Of a stretch of 64,000 nucleotides of DNA, positions 8,869 through 17,465 are shown piece after piece. Position 1 is the first letter of the stretch. Each line of letters begins with the position of its first letter. The notes below the pieces were generated by a model, which was given only the letters and a program-made list of their open reading frames with translations, was not told where the DNA came from and did no database searches. Position numbers and translations under genes: made by a program. Source of the DNA: Cacconaster sp964598495 (GTDB lineage: Bacteria > Bacteroidota > Bacteroidia > Bacteroidales > UBA932); the NCBI GenBank assembly GCA_964598495.1, contig CAZRBY010000002.1, forward strand, positions 62,001 through 126,000, written 5' to 3'.

Positions 8869-10719
8869 TTACTGTTGGTTAGAGTCCCACCATACGGGAA
8901 TGGTCCATACATCATCCACGGTATTCCACATAGGTTTAGTCATATCTGCACCGGGAACCTTTTCTCCAATTGCCTGGAGGTTGGTCTTGTTGTAGTTGTA
9001 CTCATGTGAACACTGCATCCAGCGACGTAAATCCTTGCCCATGGGAATAGCCTTGAGAGCACCTGCACTTACATCATGATAAGCAGGGATCTTCCAGTTC
9101 AGGAAGAGTTTGGTGTCAAAGTCATAGCGGCGCATATCGTTCCATACTTCAACTGAGAAGTGCAATGCGATACGTTTCTGGGTCAAAATCTTGCCGAGTG
9201 TAAGGTCACCGGCAGTACCGATACCTTTGTTGAGGAAACTGTTAATATCAGCAGCAGTCATAGGTACGAATGAAGGACAATCGAGCAGTCCCGGATCCTC
9301 TGCAACCCACTGGTTCAGTTTGACGTTCATCTGATCCATAGATGCCTTCACGCCATCCTTATAAGCTGTAAATGCTCCGGATTTGTCTCCCTTGTTGAAG
9401 AGTACTTCAGCCTTTATAAAACATGCCTCTGCATAGGATCCCAAATAAGTCGGAGATGAAACTCTGGTATAGAATGACCCTGATTCTTTAGAACCGTCAA
9501 CAGTTTTTCCTGCCCTTCTGTAGAGAAGGTCGGGGTTGGCTGCATAGCCCTTCGATGAAGAAGTACACTCGATGTAATAGATGTCATTTGCACGTGCGGC
9601 GTTGTCACTCTGGATAAACCATCCGTTTGCAGTGTTGTAATTGGCACGTAGAGGACCACCTTGGAAGATAGGGCAGTTTCCGGATGTCATGTCAACACCA
9701 CGTGAACGACGCCATTTGCCTGACCATTTTACGTCTGCGGGAGGATTCGGTTTGGGGTTTGCGTCATAAGCCCAAGGGAGTATTCTGTCGGCGCGGGGAT
9801 CTTCTACACCGTAGCCGGCAAAATTGGTGAGATTATCAAACAATGTCTTGGTAGGCATATAACCGCCATTCATACCACAGACAGAGTAGAGAGGTGAGTA
9901 GTCGACCGGCTCATTCCATCCGAGCACGTCGTGAGTTGTGCTGTTGTTGTCGGTGTGGAAGATCACCATGTCGTCATTTACGCTCTGAGGACCCTTTGAA
10001 AGTGCGTCGAGAATAGCCTGAGTGTCATATTTACCATCAGTGTATTTTCCTTCGCCCTTCTTTGTGAGTTTTAGGATGAAACGAGCTTTTAGCAAGTTGC
10101 CCCATTTGATCCATTTCTGAGTATCACCGTTGCCCCAGTAGTCGCCAAGTGCAAGGGCGGGAGTAGTCGGCGCTTGTGATTTGGCCATGAGTTCCAGACC
10201 CTCATCGAGCTCCTTAAGACATCCAAGATAGATGGTCTTGCCGTCATCATATTCGGGTGTGGCATTTTCGCCTACCGCATCCGTATAGGGCATCTCACCG
10301 TAGAGGTCTGTCATCAACATGAAGCCGTATGCACGGATAATCTTGGTAGCACCCATGTAGTGCCATGCCTCAGCCTCTTCAGCTCTTTTGTATATATCAT
10401 TAAGGTTACAGGCTGCACCTACAAACCACCATTGATAGGGAGTAGTGGAAACACTTACCGTAGGATACCATATTGACATGTTGAAGTATGTGCCACCGCC
10501 GTTGTATCTTGTCCAGTCACCCATTGACATACCTGTACGCCAGGCGGCGAACTGCTGAGCGCTATTTGTATAGAACTCAATGTGCGCAAGGCGATTCTGG
10601 AACAGAGCACTCTCTGAAGAGGGATTGTCAGGGTCGGTGTTCACATTAAGCCACTCGTTACAGGATGCAAGAAGCATCACTAAGAAGAGTGACATTATTA
10701 TTGATTTCAAATATTTCAT
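8869..10719 (-). CDS. SusD/RagB-family outer-membrane lipoprotein
   Basis: Surface lipoprotein that acts as the lid and ligand-binding partner of the SusC-type transporter encoded just upstream. The signal peptide ends in LLASC with the lipidated Cys20 when translation starts at ATG 10719. A start at 10740 would only add seven residues. At 616 residues it is of SusD size. Many Trp/Tyr-rich segments and the early NTDPDNPS are typical of the SusD-like group with a TPR core. It is the 3' gene of the pair, 31 bp after susC, with a terminator directly behind it. No hydrolase or sigma/anti-sigma gene is adjacent, so the substrate cannot be inferred. Confidence 0.88.
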   Translation of the reverse strand: MKYLKSIIMSLFLVMLLASCNEWLNVNTDPDNPSSESALFQNRLAHIEFYTNSAQQFAAWRTGMSMGDWTRYNGGGTYFNMSIWYPTVSVSTTPYQWWFVGAACNLNDIYKRAEEAEAWHYMGATKIIRAYGFMLMTDLYGEMPYTDAVGENATPEYDDGKTIYLGCLKELDEGLELMAKSQAPTTPALALGDYWGNGDTQKWIKWGNLLKARFILKLTKKGEGKYTDGKYDTQAILDALSKGPQSVNDDMVIFHTDNNSTTHDVLGWNEPVDYSPLYSVCGMNGGYMPTKTLFDNLTNFAGYGVEDPRADRILPWAYDANPKPNPPADVKWSGKWRRSRGVDMTSGNCPIFQGGPLRANYNTANGWFIQSDNAARANDIYYIECTSSSKGYAANPDLLYRRAGKTVDGSKESGSFYTRVSSPTYLGSYAEACFIKAEVLFNKGDKSGAFTAYKDGVKASMDQMNVKLNQWVAEDPGLLDCPSFVPMTAADINSFLNKGIGTAGDLTLGKILTQKRIALHFSVEVWNDMRRYDFDTKLFLNWKIPAYHDVSAGALKAIPMGKDLRRWMQCSHEYNYNKTNLQAIGEKVPGADMTKPMWNTVDDVWTIPVWWDSNQQ

Positions 10720-10750
10720 AATCTTGCTGTTATTTATCATTTCCTGTTTG

Positions 10751-13700
10751 TTAGAATGTCAAGTTAAGACCGAATGTCATACCTGATGTGGCGGGAACGT
10801 CACAGTAGGCAAAACCTACTGATGAAGAACCGCCTACACCTGCACCGGCAACGGCAACCTCAGGGTCTCCCTTGTAGTTTGTGAAGAGAAGGAGGTTGTT
10901 TGCCGAGAGTGAGAGGGAAGCACGTTTGATAAAACCTGTTTTTTCCATCCACTTCTTGGGAAAATCGTATGCTACGGAGAGTGCACGGAGTCTCAGAAGA
11001 TTAACTTTGGTAATATAGTGTGTAGCTTCCTGAGTGTAATAATTGGTATAGTAGTTCTTAATGATGTTCTGACCGCTTGTGGGAACACCATTGAAATCGT
11101 ATACTTGTTTAGGATCCCAAGTGTTGCTTCTGGGCTCATAAATAGGTTCCTCAGTACCATCATCGTGCTTTATGGTACCAACCCGGAAGTCACCTTCAAT
11201 TGTAAGAGGTTTGTTCCTGATATCAGCCGAGAATTGGCTGGTACCTGCTACATCCATTGCGTACTGTGTACCGTTGAATACGTCACCGCCAACGCGGAAT
11301 TCCCAGAGCATATTGAATGTGAATCCCTTCCACTGGACAGTATTGTTGAAACCGCCTGAGAATGTTGCCTCACGGTTACCTACTGCATAATAAGTACCTG
11401 CTGCGTAAGTAGGGAATCCATTCTTGTCGACAATTACGTTGCCTGTCTTGTCGTTATATGACCATTTGTAACCTGCAATAGCCATGAAGTCACCACCGTT
11501 GTAGGATGCTGCTTTTACCGGACCATACTGCACGTCGGTTACATACATTACATCAGTGCCTGAAGGCAGACCGTCCATTGTACCACGGTTACCGGCCATA
11601 TTCAATGCTACATCCCATCTGAAGTCTCTTGTCTCAATAGGGGTACCGGAGATTGAAAGCTCCATACCTTTGTTATATACGTTACCCGCGTTAATGGAGC
11701 AGAAGATATAACCTGTGGACTGAGGTCCGCGGGGACTGAGAATCTGGTTGAATGAGTCGTTGGTGTAGTATGCGTAGTCAATGTGGAGCCTGTTCTTGAA
11801 GAAACTCAATTCAACACCGATCTCGGTTGATTTGGTCATCTCCGGTTTCAGATAAGGGTTACCGCGGGTCCAGGAGTTACCCACACCCACAAGTTCTCCA
11901 AGATAAGTACCTACAGGCCACAAAGCGGTAGCTGTCTCATAAACACCGGTATCCTTACCTACCTTAGCCCAAGAAACGCGTACCTTTCCGAATGATAAGA
12001 TGCTGTCGTCAATCACATTCAAATCATGGAGAAGCTGTGTGAAGACGAATGAGCCGCTCACTGAAGGATAGAAGTAAGAGCGGTTTTCCAGAGGTAGTGT
12101 GGAAGTCCAGTCGTTACGTCCGGTAACGGTCAGGTAAACCATATTTCTCCAGGATGCTCGAGCCTCACCGAATACACCTATGAGCCTCTTGAGGGAAGAA
12201 CCGTGTGAGAAGGCTTTGTTGTCGGTGGTAGTATTGGCGTATGAGAAGAAATCGGGAACCGAAAAGTTATAAGCCATCAGGTAGTCTGAATTGGTCTTGT
12301 ACTGGTCGGTTGCCGCACCGAGCATGAGACCGAGGTCAAAATCTCCGAATCTCTTATTCATATCGGAAATAATACTATTGGTCATATACTCGTATTGTCT
12401 GGTATTATCTGACATCATACCCTTCTGGAATACCTGCTTAATGGCAGAACCGGCAGCAATTCGTTTGGAGTCTACCTGAGTATAACGGTCAATACCGATC
12501 TTGTAGGAGATGTTCCACCACTTAGTGATGTCAGCTCTTACATTGAGGTTGCCGGTGAAACGGTCTGTATCGTCATAAATGTTGAATTTGTTGAGAATCC
12601 AGTAGGGGTTATCACGGTCGTCCCAAGGATCCTGACGATCAGCGAAATGACGGAAACGAGTACCGTCTTCGTTTAGATATCTGCTCATATTGTCAGAGGG
12701 AGCCCAGGTATAAAGTGCGTATAGGGCACCGGTACCTGCCGAACCGTAGAGACCTGCACCTGTGAGGGTTTTGTCGGTATGAGCCTTTGAGTAGGCTGCA
12801 CTTGCACTGAATGTGAAGATACCTATCTTCTGGTCACCGTTGAAACGGAAAGTGTACTTGCTGTAACCTGTAGTGGGTACAATACCATTCTGGTCAAATA
12901 GAGAGCCGGATAGGTAGTAACTGCCCTGTTTGGTACCTCCTGAGACGCTAATGCTCTCGTCGAGGATCAGACCGTTGTCAAAGAATGTTCCCATGTTGTC
13001 ATAGAATACGCCTCCTTCCTTACCCCATGAGTTGTAGGAGTAGTCGTTGAAAACAGTACCTATATACTTTTTGGAAGAATCATACTGGTCCTCCATGAAT
13101 CCCATGGTATACTTGTTTTGGAACTGGGGAAGTGCCTTTGCCCACGAGGTAGAGAGTTTTGAACTGAAGTTGACCTCAACGACACCTTCTTGACCGCGTT
13201 TAGTGGTGATAAGCACGACTCCGTTAGCAGCACGCGAGCCGTAAAGTGCTGAAGCTGCCGGACCTTTGAGTACCGACATCGACTCGATATCTTCAGGGTT
13301 GATGTCCATCACACGGTTTGAGGTGGTGGTTGCACTCCTGTAGGAACCGTCGAAAGCCGAGTTACCGACAACTGTAGATGAGTTGTCATAGATGATACCG
13401 TCGACAACGAATAGGGGCTGGTTGTCCTTCCCCTCCGATGCGGAAGTACCACCGCGGAGAATAATCTGTGCGCCTGAACCGGCTGCACCTGAAGACTGTG
13501 TGATGTTGACACCGGCGATCTTTCCCGTAAGGGAGGAGATCGGGTTGGCAGTCTTAACCTTCATCAGCTCTTCGGACTTGAGGTCTTCCACAGCGTATCC
13601 GAGGGATTTTCTCTCCTTCTTGATACCCAATGCCGTGACAACAGCGTCCTCAAGCAGTAGTGCGTCGTCTTCGAGTACCACATCAATCTTTGCTCTGCCG

Positions 13701-13969
13701 CCCACTGCTACAACAGCGGTCTTATAGCCCATTGATGTGAATTCCAAGGTGCCATTGGTAGGTGCCACGATTGCGTAGAAACCATCAATGTCAGTGGCTG
13801 TACCGGTTTGAGTACCCCGTACTACCACATAAACACCGACGAGCGGTTCACCGCTCTTGTCAGTCACCTTACCGGTGACATTGATGTTCTGAGCCCACAT
13901 TGTTCCCGCTGAGAGAATCAATGTGAACATTGCCATCATCAGATGGCGTAGTTTTCTGGAAACGAACAT
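10751..13969 (-). CDS. SusC/RagA-family TonB-dependent outer-membrane transporter
   Basis: TonB-dependent beta-barrel importer of 1,072 residues. In order: a signal peptide ending near MWAQ, a carboxypeptidase-D-regulatory-like domain (NVTGKVTDKSGEPLVGVYV, about 28-105), the plug domain with the VVDGIIYD segment and the SusC/RagA signature INPEDIESMSVLKGPAASAL followed by YGSRAANGVVLITTK, and the barrel to the C-terminal aromatic residue (GLNLTF). The downstream SusD partner begins 31 bp later. No ECF sigma/anti-sigma or hybrid two-component regulator lies next to it. The upstream neighbour on the same strand is the GGGtGRT gene, 60 bp away. Confidence 0.93.
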   Translation of the reverse strand: MFVSRKLRHLMMAMFTLILSAGTMWAQNINVTGKVTDKSGEPLVGVYVVVRGTQTGTATDIDGFYAIVAPTNGTLEFTSMGYKTAVVAVGGRAKIDVVLEDDALLLEDAVVTALGIKKERKSLGYAVEDLKSEELMKVKTANPISSLTGKIAGVNITQSSGAAGSGAQIILRGGTSASEGKDNQPLFVVDGIIYDNSSTVVGNSAFDGSYRSATTTSNRVMDINPEDIESMSVLKGPAASALYGSRAANGVVLITTKRGQEGVVEVNFSSKLSTSWAKALPQFQNKYTMGFMEDQYDSSKKYIGTVFNDYSYNSWGKEGGVFYDNMGTFFDNGLILDESISVSGGTKQGSYYLSGSLFDQNGIVPTTGYSKYTFRFNGDQKIGIFTFSASAAYSKAHTDKTLTGAGLYGSAGTGALYALYTWAPSDNMSRYLNEDGTRFRHFADRQDPWDDRDNPYWILNKFNIYDDTDRFTGNLNVRADITKWWNISYKIGIDRYTQVDSKRIAAGSAIKQVFQKGMMSDNTRQYEYMTNSIISDMNKRFGDFDLGLMLGAATDQYKTNSDYLMAYNFSVPDFFSYANTTTDNKAFSHGSSLKRLIGVFGEARASWRNMVYLTVTGRNDWTSTLPLENRSYFYPSVSGSFVFTQLLHDLNVIDDSILSFGKVRVSWAKVGKDTGVYETATALWPVGTYLGELVGVGNSWTRGNPYLKPEMTKSTEIGVELSFFKNRLHIDYAYYTNDSFNQILSPRGPQSTGYIFCSINAGNVYNKGMELSISGTPIETRDFRWDVALNMAGNRGTMDGLPSGTDVMYVTDVQYGPVKAASYNGGDFMAIAGYKWSYNDKTGNVIVDKNGFPTYAAGTYYAVGNREATFSGGFNNTVQWKGFTFNMLWEFRVGGDVFNGTQYAMDVAGTSQFSADIRNKPLTIEGDFRVGTIKHDDGTEEPIYEPRSNTWDPKQVYDFNGVPTSGQNIIKNYYTNYYTQEATHYITKVNLLRLRALSVAYDFPKKWMEKTGFIKRASLSLSANNLLLFTNYKGDPEVAVAGAGVGGSSSVGFAYCDVPATSGMTFGLNLTF

Positions 13970-14029
13970 AAATAGAATTTTAATTGATTAATTTGTATAT
14001 TAATAAATGCATCCAACTAATGTTGTACG

Positions 14030-15040
14030 CTACTTTTTCATTGCTTGTTCTATGGATACGGCAACTGCCACAGTGGCACCGACCATAGGATTGTTGCCCA
14101 TTCCGAGGAATCCCATCATCTCCACATGTGCGGGAACACTGGATGAACCTGCGAACTGCGCGTCGGAGTGCATGCGACCCATAGTGTCTGTCATACCGTA
14201 GGATGCAGGACCTGCAGCCATGTTATCAGGATGGAGCGTGCGTCCGGTACCGCCACCGGATGCTACGGAAAAATAGTTTTTACCCTGTTGGACGCACTCT
14301 TTCTTGTAAGTGCCGGCAACAGGATGCTGAAAGCGTGTAGGATTGGTTGAGTTACCCGTAATGGAAACATCTACGCCTTCTTTGTGCATGATTGCAACTC
14401 CTTCGCGTACGTCATCCGCACCATAACAGTTGACCTTCGCACGGGGTCCTTTGGAGTATGACTTGCTCTTTACCACCTTTAGTTTACCGGTGTAATAGTC
14501 AAACTCTGTCTGAACATAGGTAAAGCCGTTTATTCTGGAAATAATCATAGCGGCATCCTTGCCAAGTCCATTGAGAATCACGCGCAGCGGTTGTTTGCGT
14601 ACCTTGTTGGCCATCTCAGCTATCTTGATTGCACCCTCTGCAGCCGCAAACGACTCGTGACCTGCGAGAAATGCAAAGCACTGTGTCTCATCACGTAGAA
14701 GGCGGGCCGCGAGATTACCGTGTCCAAGACCAACCTTTCGATCGTCTGCTACAGATCCTGCTATGCAGAATGCCTGAAGACCCTCACCTATGGCTTCGGC
14801 GGCGTCAGCAGCGCTCTTGCAGCCCTTCTTGATGGCTATAGCTGCACCTACAACATAGGCCCATTTTGCATTCTCAAAGCATATTTTCTGTGTCTGTTCA
14901 CACTCAAGGTAGGGGTCAATTCCATGCTCTTCGCAAATCTTGTTTGCCTCCTCGATGGAGGCGATGCCATAGGATTTCAACACTTTGTTGATATTGTCAA
15001 TACGGCGGTTTTGGCTTTCAAATTTTACTTTACGTATCAT
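14030..15040 (-). CDS. GGGtGRT protein (poorly characterised family)
   Basis: A 336-residue soluble protein without signal peptide. It carries the motif that names the family, SVASGGGTGRT near residues 260-268, followed by LHPDNMAAGPASYGMTDTMG. A hydrophobic, glycine-rich C terminus (MGNNPMVGATVAVAVSIEQA) ends it. I recognise the family from this motif, but its biochemical function is not known to me. It is the second gene of a pair, 20 bp after a NifU/IscU-like gene, and this pairing suggests a role with an iron-sulfur cluster or another Cys-bound group. Cysteines are present in CEQTQKICF and KVNCYG. Confidence 0.8.
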   Translation of the reverse strand: MIRKVKFESQNRRIDNINKVLKSYGIASIEEANKICEEHGIDPYLECEQTQKICFENAKWAYVVGAAIAIKKGCKSAADAAEAIGEGLQAFCIAGSVADDRKVGLGHGNLAARLLRDETQCFAFLAGHESFAAAEGAIKIAEMANKVRKQPLRVILNGLGKDAAMIISRINGFTYVQTEFDYYTGKLKVVKSKSYSKGPRAKVNCYGADDVREGVAIMHKEGVDVSITGNSTNPTRFQHPVAGTYKKECVQQGKNYFSVASGGGTGRTLHPDNMAAGPASYGMTDTMGRMHSDAQFAGSSSVPAHVEMMGFLGMGNNPMVGATVAVAVSIEQAMKK

Positions 15041-15060
15041 ATAGGTTATATCTCCTCTTT

Positions 15061-15762
15061 TTAATCGATTCTGGGATCAATAAATTTAACTGCGCCTTGC
15101 TCTGCACTGAATCTTCCGTAGTGTGCTGTGGCTTTTTTAAGGGCCTCATTGGCGTCCAAACCTTTTTTAATGAGGTCCATCATCTCACCGAGGCGTACAA
15201 ACTCATAACCGCATACCTCGTCATCTTCATCAAGAGCAATCTTGCTTACGTAACCCTCTGCAGTTTCCAGGTAGCGAACTCCCTTGGCCTTGGTGGAGAA
15301 CATAGTGCCGACCGTGGAGCGGAGTCCCTTGCCAAGATCTTCCAGACAGGCACCAACTATGAGGCCTCCCTCCGAGAAAGCGGACTGGGTGCGTCCATAG
15401 ACAATCTGGAGAAAGAGTTCGCGCATCGCGGTGTTGATTGCATCGCAAACCAGATCTGTGTTGAGAGCTTCAAGTAGTGTTTTGCCCGGGAGAATCTCAC
15501 CGGCCATTGCAGCGGAATGGGTCATTCCGGAGCAGCCGATCGTCTCTACGAGAGCCTCTTCTATTATACCATTCTTAACATTGAGTGTAAGCTTGCAGGC
15601 ACCTTGTTGAGGTGCACACCAGCCGATTCCGTGAGTAAAACCCGATATATCTTTTACCTCTTTTACTTTTACCCATTTACCCTCTTCGGGAATGGGTGAA
15701 GGTCCGTGGTCCGGCCCTTTCTTTACAATACAAATGTGTTCTACTTCGTGTGAATAAATCAT
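15061..15762 (-). CDS. NifU/IscU-like iron-sulfur cluster scaffold-like protein
   Basis: A 233-residue protein resembling the IscU/NifU N-terminal fold. It has Cys49 (GWCAPQQ), Cys56 (GACKL), Cys77 in GCSGMTH and a further Cys in IVGACLEDLGKG. The order of a Cys before a beta strand and a GCS turn resembles scaffold cluster ligands, but the spacing is not that of classic IscU. It is longer than IscU (about 130), with an acidic C-terminal part. It pairs with the GGGtGRT gene 20 bp downstream. No iscS, iscA or suf genes are nearby, so this is probably not the housekeeping system. The biochemical role is inferred only from fold-like motifs. Confidence 0.72.
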   Translation of the reverse strand: MIYSHEVEHICIVKKGPDHGPSPIPEEGKWVKVKEVKDISGFTHGIGWCAPQQGACKLTLNVKNGIIEEALVETIGCSGMTHSAAMAGEILPGKTLLEALNTDLVCDAINTAMRELFLQIVYGRTQSAFSEGGLIVGACLEDLGKGLRSTVGTMFSTKAKGVRYLETAEGYVSKIALDEDDEVCGYEFVRLGEMMDLIKKGLDANEALKKATAHYGRFSAEQGAVKFIDPRID

Positions 15763-15849
15763 AACTTTTCGCTATTATTTTAAATGTTTTAAAACTATTC
15801 GAGAGGCCTTATCTTAGGTATCCGGAAAAGATTTACTTTGAAAATCCGA

Positions 15850-15921
15850 GCGGAATACGGGGTTCGAACCCGCGACCTTCGGCTTGGGAAGCCAACGCTC
15901 TGCCAACTGAGCTAATTCCGC
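15850..15921 (-). tRNA. tRNA-Gly (anticodon CCC)
   Basis: Read on the minus strand, the 72 nt fold into a full cloverleaf. The acceptor GCGGAAT pairs with ATTCCGC. The D arm is GCTC/GAGC, the anticodon stem TTGGC/GCCGA encloses the loop TTCCCAA, and the T arm GCGGG/CCCGT encloses TTCGAAC. The anticodon is CCC (reads GGG). The discriminator base is U, as expected for bacterial tRNA-Gly. CCA is not encoded. Confidence 0.95.
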
Positions 15922-15932
15922 AAAATAAAACA

Positions 15933-15964
15933 CAAATATAAGAAAAAACGGCTGATTGTACAAA
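15933..15964 (-). promoter_or_regulatory. Promoter of tRNA-Gly (TTTG - 20 nt - TATATTTG)
   Basis: On the minus strand TTTG (15961-15964) and TATATTTG (15933-15940) are separated by exactly 20 nt, matching the Bacteroidota -33/-7 consensus. The -7 box ends 11 nt before the tRNA 5' end. Confidence 0.8.
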
Positions 15965-15987
15965 TCAGTTCCAAAAATGATCATTTC

Positions 15988-16017
15988 TTGATATTCTGCC
16001 ATTTTTTCGTACTTTTG
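15988..16017 (+). promoter_or_regulatory. Promoter of lysA (TTG - 19 nt - TACTTTTG)
   Basis: TTG at 15988-15990 and TACTTTTG at 16010-16017 fit the -33/-7 consensus with a 19-nt spacer. The lysA ATG is 26 nt after the -7 box. It lies back to back with the tRNA-Gly promoter, with 23 bp between the two -33 elements. Confidence 0.75.
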
Positions 16018-16043
16018 CAAGAATAATAATAAAGTATTCCACG

Positions 16044-17204
16044 ATGATTACCAAACAGGCAATTGAAGTTTTCAAAAAGATTGAAACTCCATTTTATTAT
16101 TACGATGTTGAGCTTCTAAAGAAGACTCTTGACATCTACAAATCTCAGATTGACAAATATGAATATCATGCCCATTATGCATTGAAGGCCAATGCCAACG
16201 ATCGCATCCTAGATATTATCAAAGGGTATGGTCTCGGTGCAGATTGTGTGAGCGGCAATGAAGTTAAACTCGCTGTAAAGGCAGGTTTTCCTGCTGCTAA
16301 GATTGTCTACGCAGGTGTCGGTAAGTCGGATAAGGAGATCAAGGCGGCACTCAACGCCGGCATTTTCGGATTTAATTGCGAGTCAATCCCTGAAATCAGT
16401 GTAATAAACGACCTTGCAGGGAAGATGGGACAAAAGGCGAAAATCTCTCTCCGCATCAATCCGGACATCGATGCACACACACACAAATACATCAGTACCG
16501 GCCGTAAAGAGGACAAATTCGGCATCAGCCCTTGGATGTTTCAGGATGTTGTCGATATGATGGCACTGTGCAAGAATATCGAGTTCATAGGTCTCCACTT
16601 TCATGTGGGCTCCCAGATAACTGACCTGGCTGTCTTCAAACTCACCTGCAAGAGAGTGGAGGAGTTGCAGAAATGGTTTATCGACAAAGGTTTTTTCATT
16701 AAAAACATCAATCTCGGCGGAGGTCTCGGTATTGATTATGAAAACCCTAACGACAATCCCATTGCTCCGTTAGAGAAATATTTTAAAATTATAAATGACA
16801 ACCTGATTGTGCGTCCCGGACAGGATGTCCATTTTGAACCTGGCAGAGCCATTGTAGGCCAGTGTGGCCATCTTATATCGAGAGTTCTCTATGTCAAGGT
16901 CGGTCAGCGGAAGAAATTTGCAATTCTTGATGCCGGTATGAACGATCTTATTCGTCCCGCCCTTTACCAGGCGCATCACGCAATAGAGAATCTCACATCC
17001 GCCGGCCGCCCGCTCAGGTACGATGTTGTAGGGCCGGTTTGTGAGTCCAGCGACAGTTGGGGTAAGAATATCCTCTTAAACACCACAAAACGCGGTGATC
17101 TAGTGGCTCTCCATTCTGCAGGTGCCTACGGACAGGTAATGGCGATGAAATACAACCAGAGGGATTTGGCCAAAGCATATTATAGTGATGAGTTGGGAGT
17201 GTAG
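16044..17204 (+). CDS. lysA: Diaminopimelate decarboxylase
   Basis: PLP enzyme of the last step of lysine biosynthesis, converting meso-diaminopimelate to lysine. The 386 residues show the fold-III PLP lysine in YALKAN (Lys48), HFHVGSQ, the phosphate-binding GGGLGIDY loop, the FEPGRAIVG segment and the catalytic Cys333 in GPVCESSD. Length is normal. No other lysine genes are close. The 3' end is peculiar: the last codons and the TAG stop lie inside a 7-nt periodic array that continues for about 150 bp, so the C-terminal residues DELGV may be repeat-derived. Confidence 0.94.
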   Translation: MITKQAIEVFKKIETPFYYYDVELLKKTLDIYKSQIDKYEYHAHYALKANANDRILDIIKGYGLGADCVSGNEVKLAVKAGFPAAKIVYAGVGKSDKEIKAALNAGIFGFNCESIPEISVINDLAGKMGQKAKISLRINPDIDAHTHKYISTGRKEDKFGISPWMFQDVVDMMALCKNIEFIGLHFHVGSQITDLAVFKLTCKRVEELQKWFIDKGFFIKNINLGGGLGIDYENPNDNPIAPLEKYFKIINDNLIVRPGQDVHFEPGRAIVGQCGHLISRVLYVKVGQRKKFAILDAGMNDLIRPALYQAHHAIENLTSAGRPLRYDVVGPVCESSDSWGKNILLNTTKRGDLVALHSAGAYGQVMAMKYNQRDLAKAYYSDELGV

Positions 17205-17352
17205 TGTGTAGTGTGTAGTGTGTAGTGTGTAGTGTGTAGTATGTAGTGTGTAGTATGTAGTGTGAAGTATGTAGTGTGAAGTATGTAGTGTGAAGTATGT
17301 AGTGTGTAGTGTGTAGTGTGTAGTGTGTAGTGTGTAGTACGGAGTGTGTGAT
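17184..17352. repeat. Large 7-nt periodic array (GTGTAGT type, 21 in-phase units)
   Basis: AGT ends at 17205 and then every 7 nt without a break to 17345 (21 units). The units are GTGTAGT, ATGTAGT and GTGAAGT, in partly alternating order. Weaker units (AGT ending at 17186, 17193 and 17200) reach back into the lysA coding end, with one 5-nt step at the stop codon. Just after the array, at about 17358-17371, TTGCGGGGTAGAGT resembles the unit of the array at 63.8 kb. No gene fits the 260 bp between lysA and ffh. Open frames on either strand here are products of the repeat. Confidence 0.92.
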
Positions 17353-17465
17353 ACAGGTTGCGGGGTAGAGTTTGTTATAGGTACGGAAAGATTGTGGAAA
17401 ATATAAAGAGTACTATTTAAGTAAATGATTATATAGGCCAATAGCCTACAGCTAATATAAAGATT

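Noticed and set aside
8869..13969. Polysaccharide utilisation locus with a defined glycan substrate
   Set aside because: A SusCD pair is present, but no glycoside hydrolase, lyase, or ECF/anti-sigma or hybrid two-component regulator lies nearby.
17184..17352. CRISPR array
   Set aside because: The units are 7 nt and contiguous with no spacers of unique sequence, and no cas gene is in the window.
17100..17441. Minus-strand open frame rich in Leu-His-Thr-Thr-Tyr repeats
   Set aside because: It is only the translation of the 7-nt array, whose period keeps frames open; it has no start signal and overlaps lysA.
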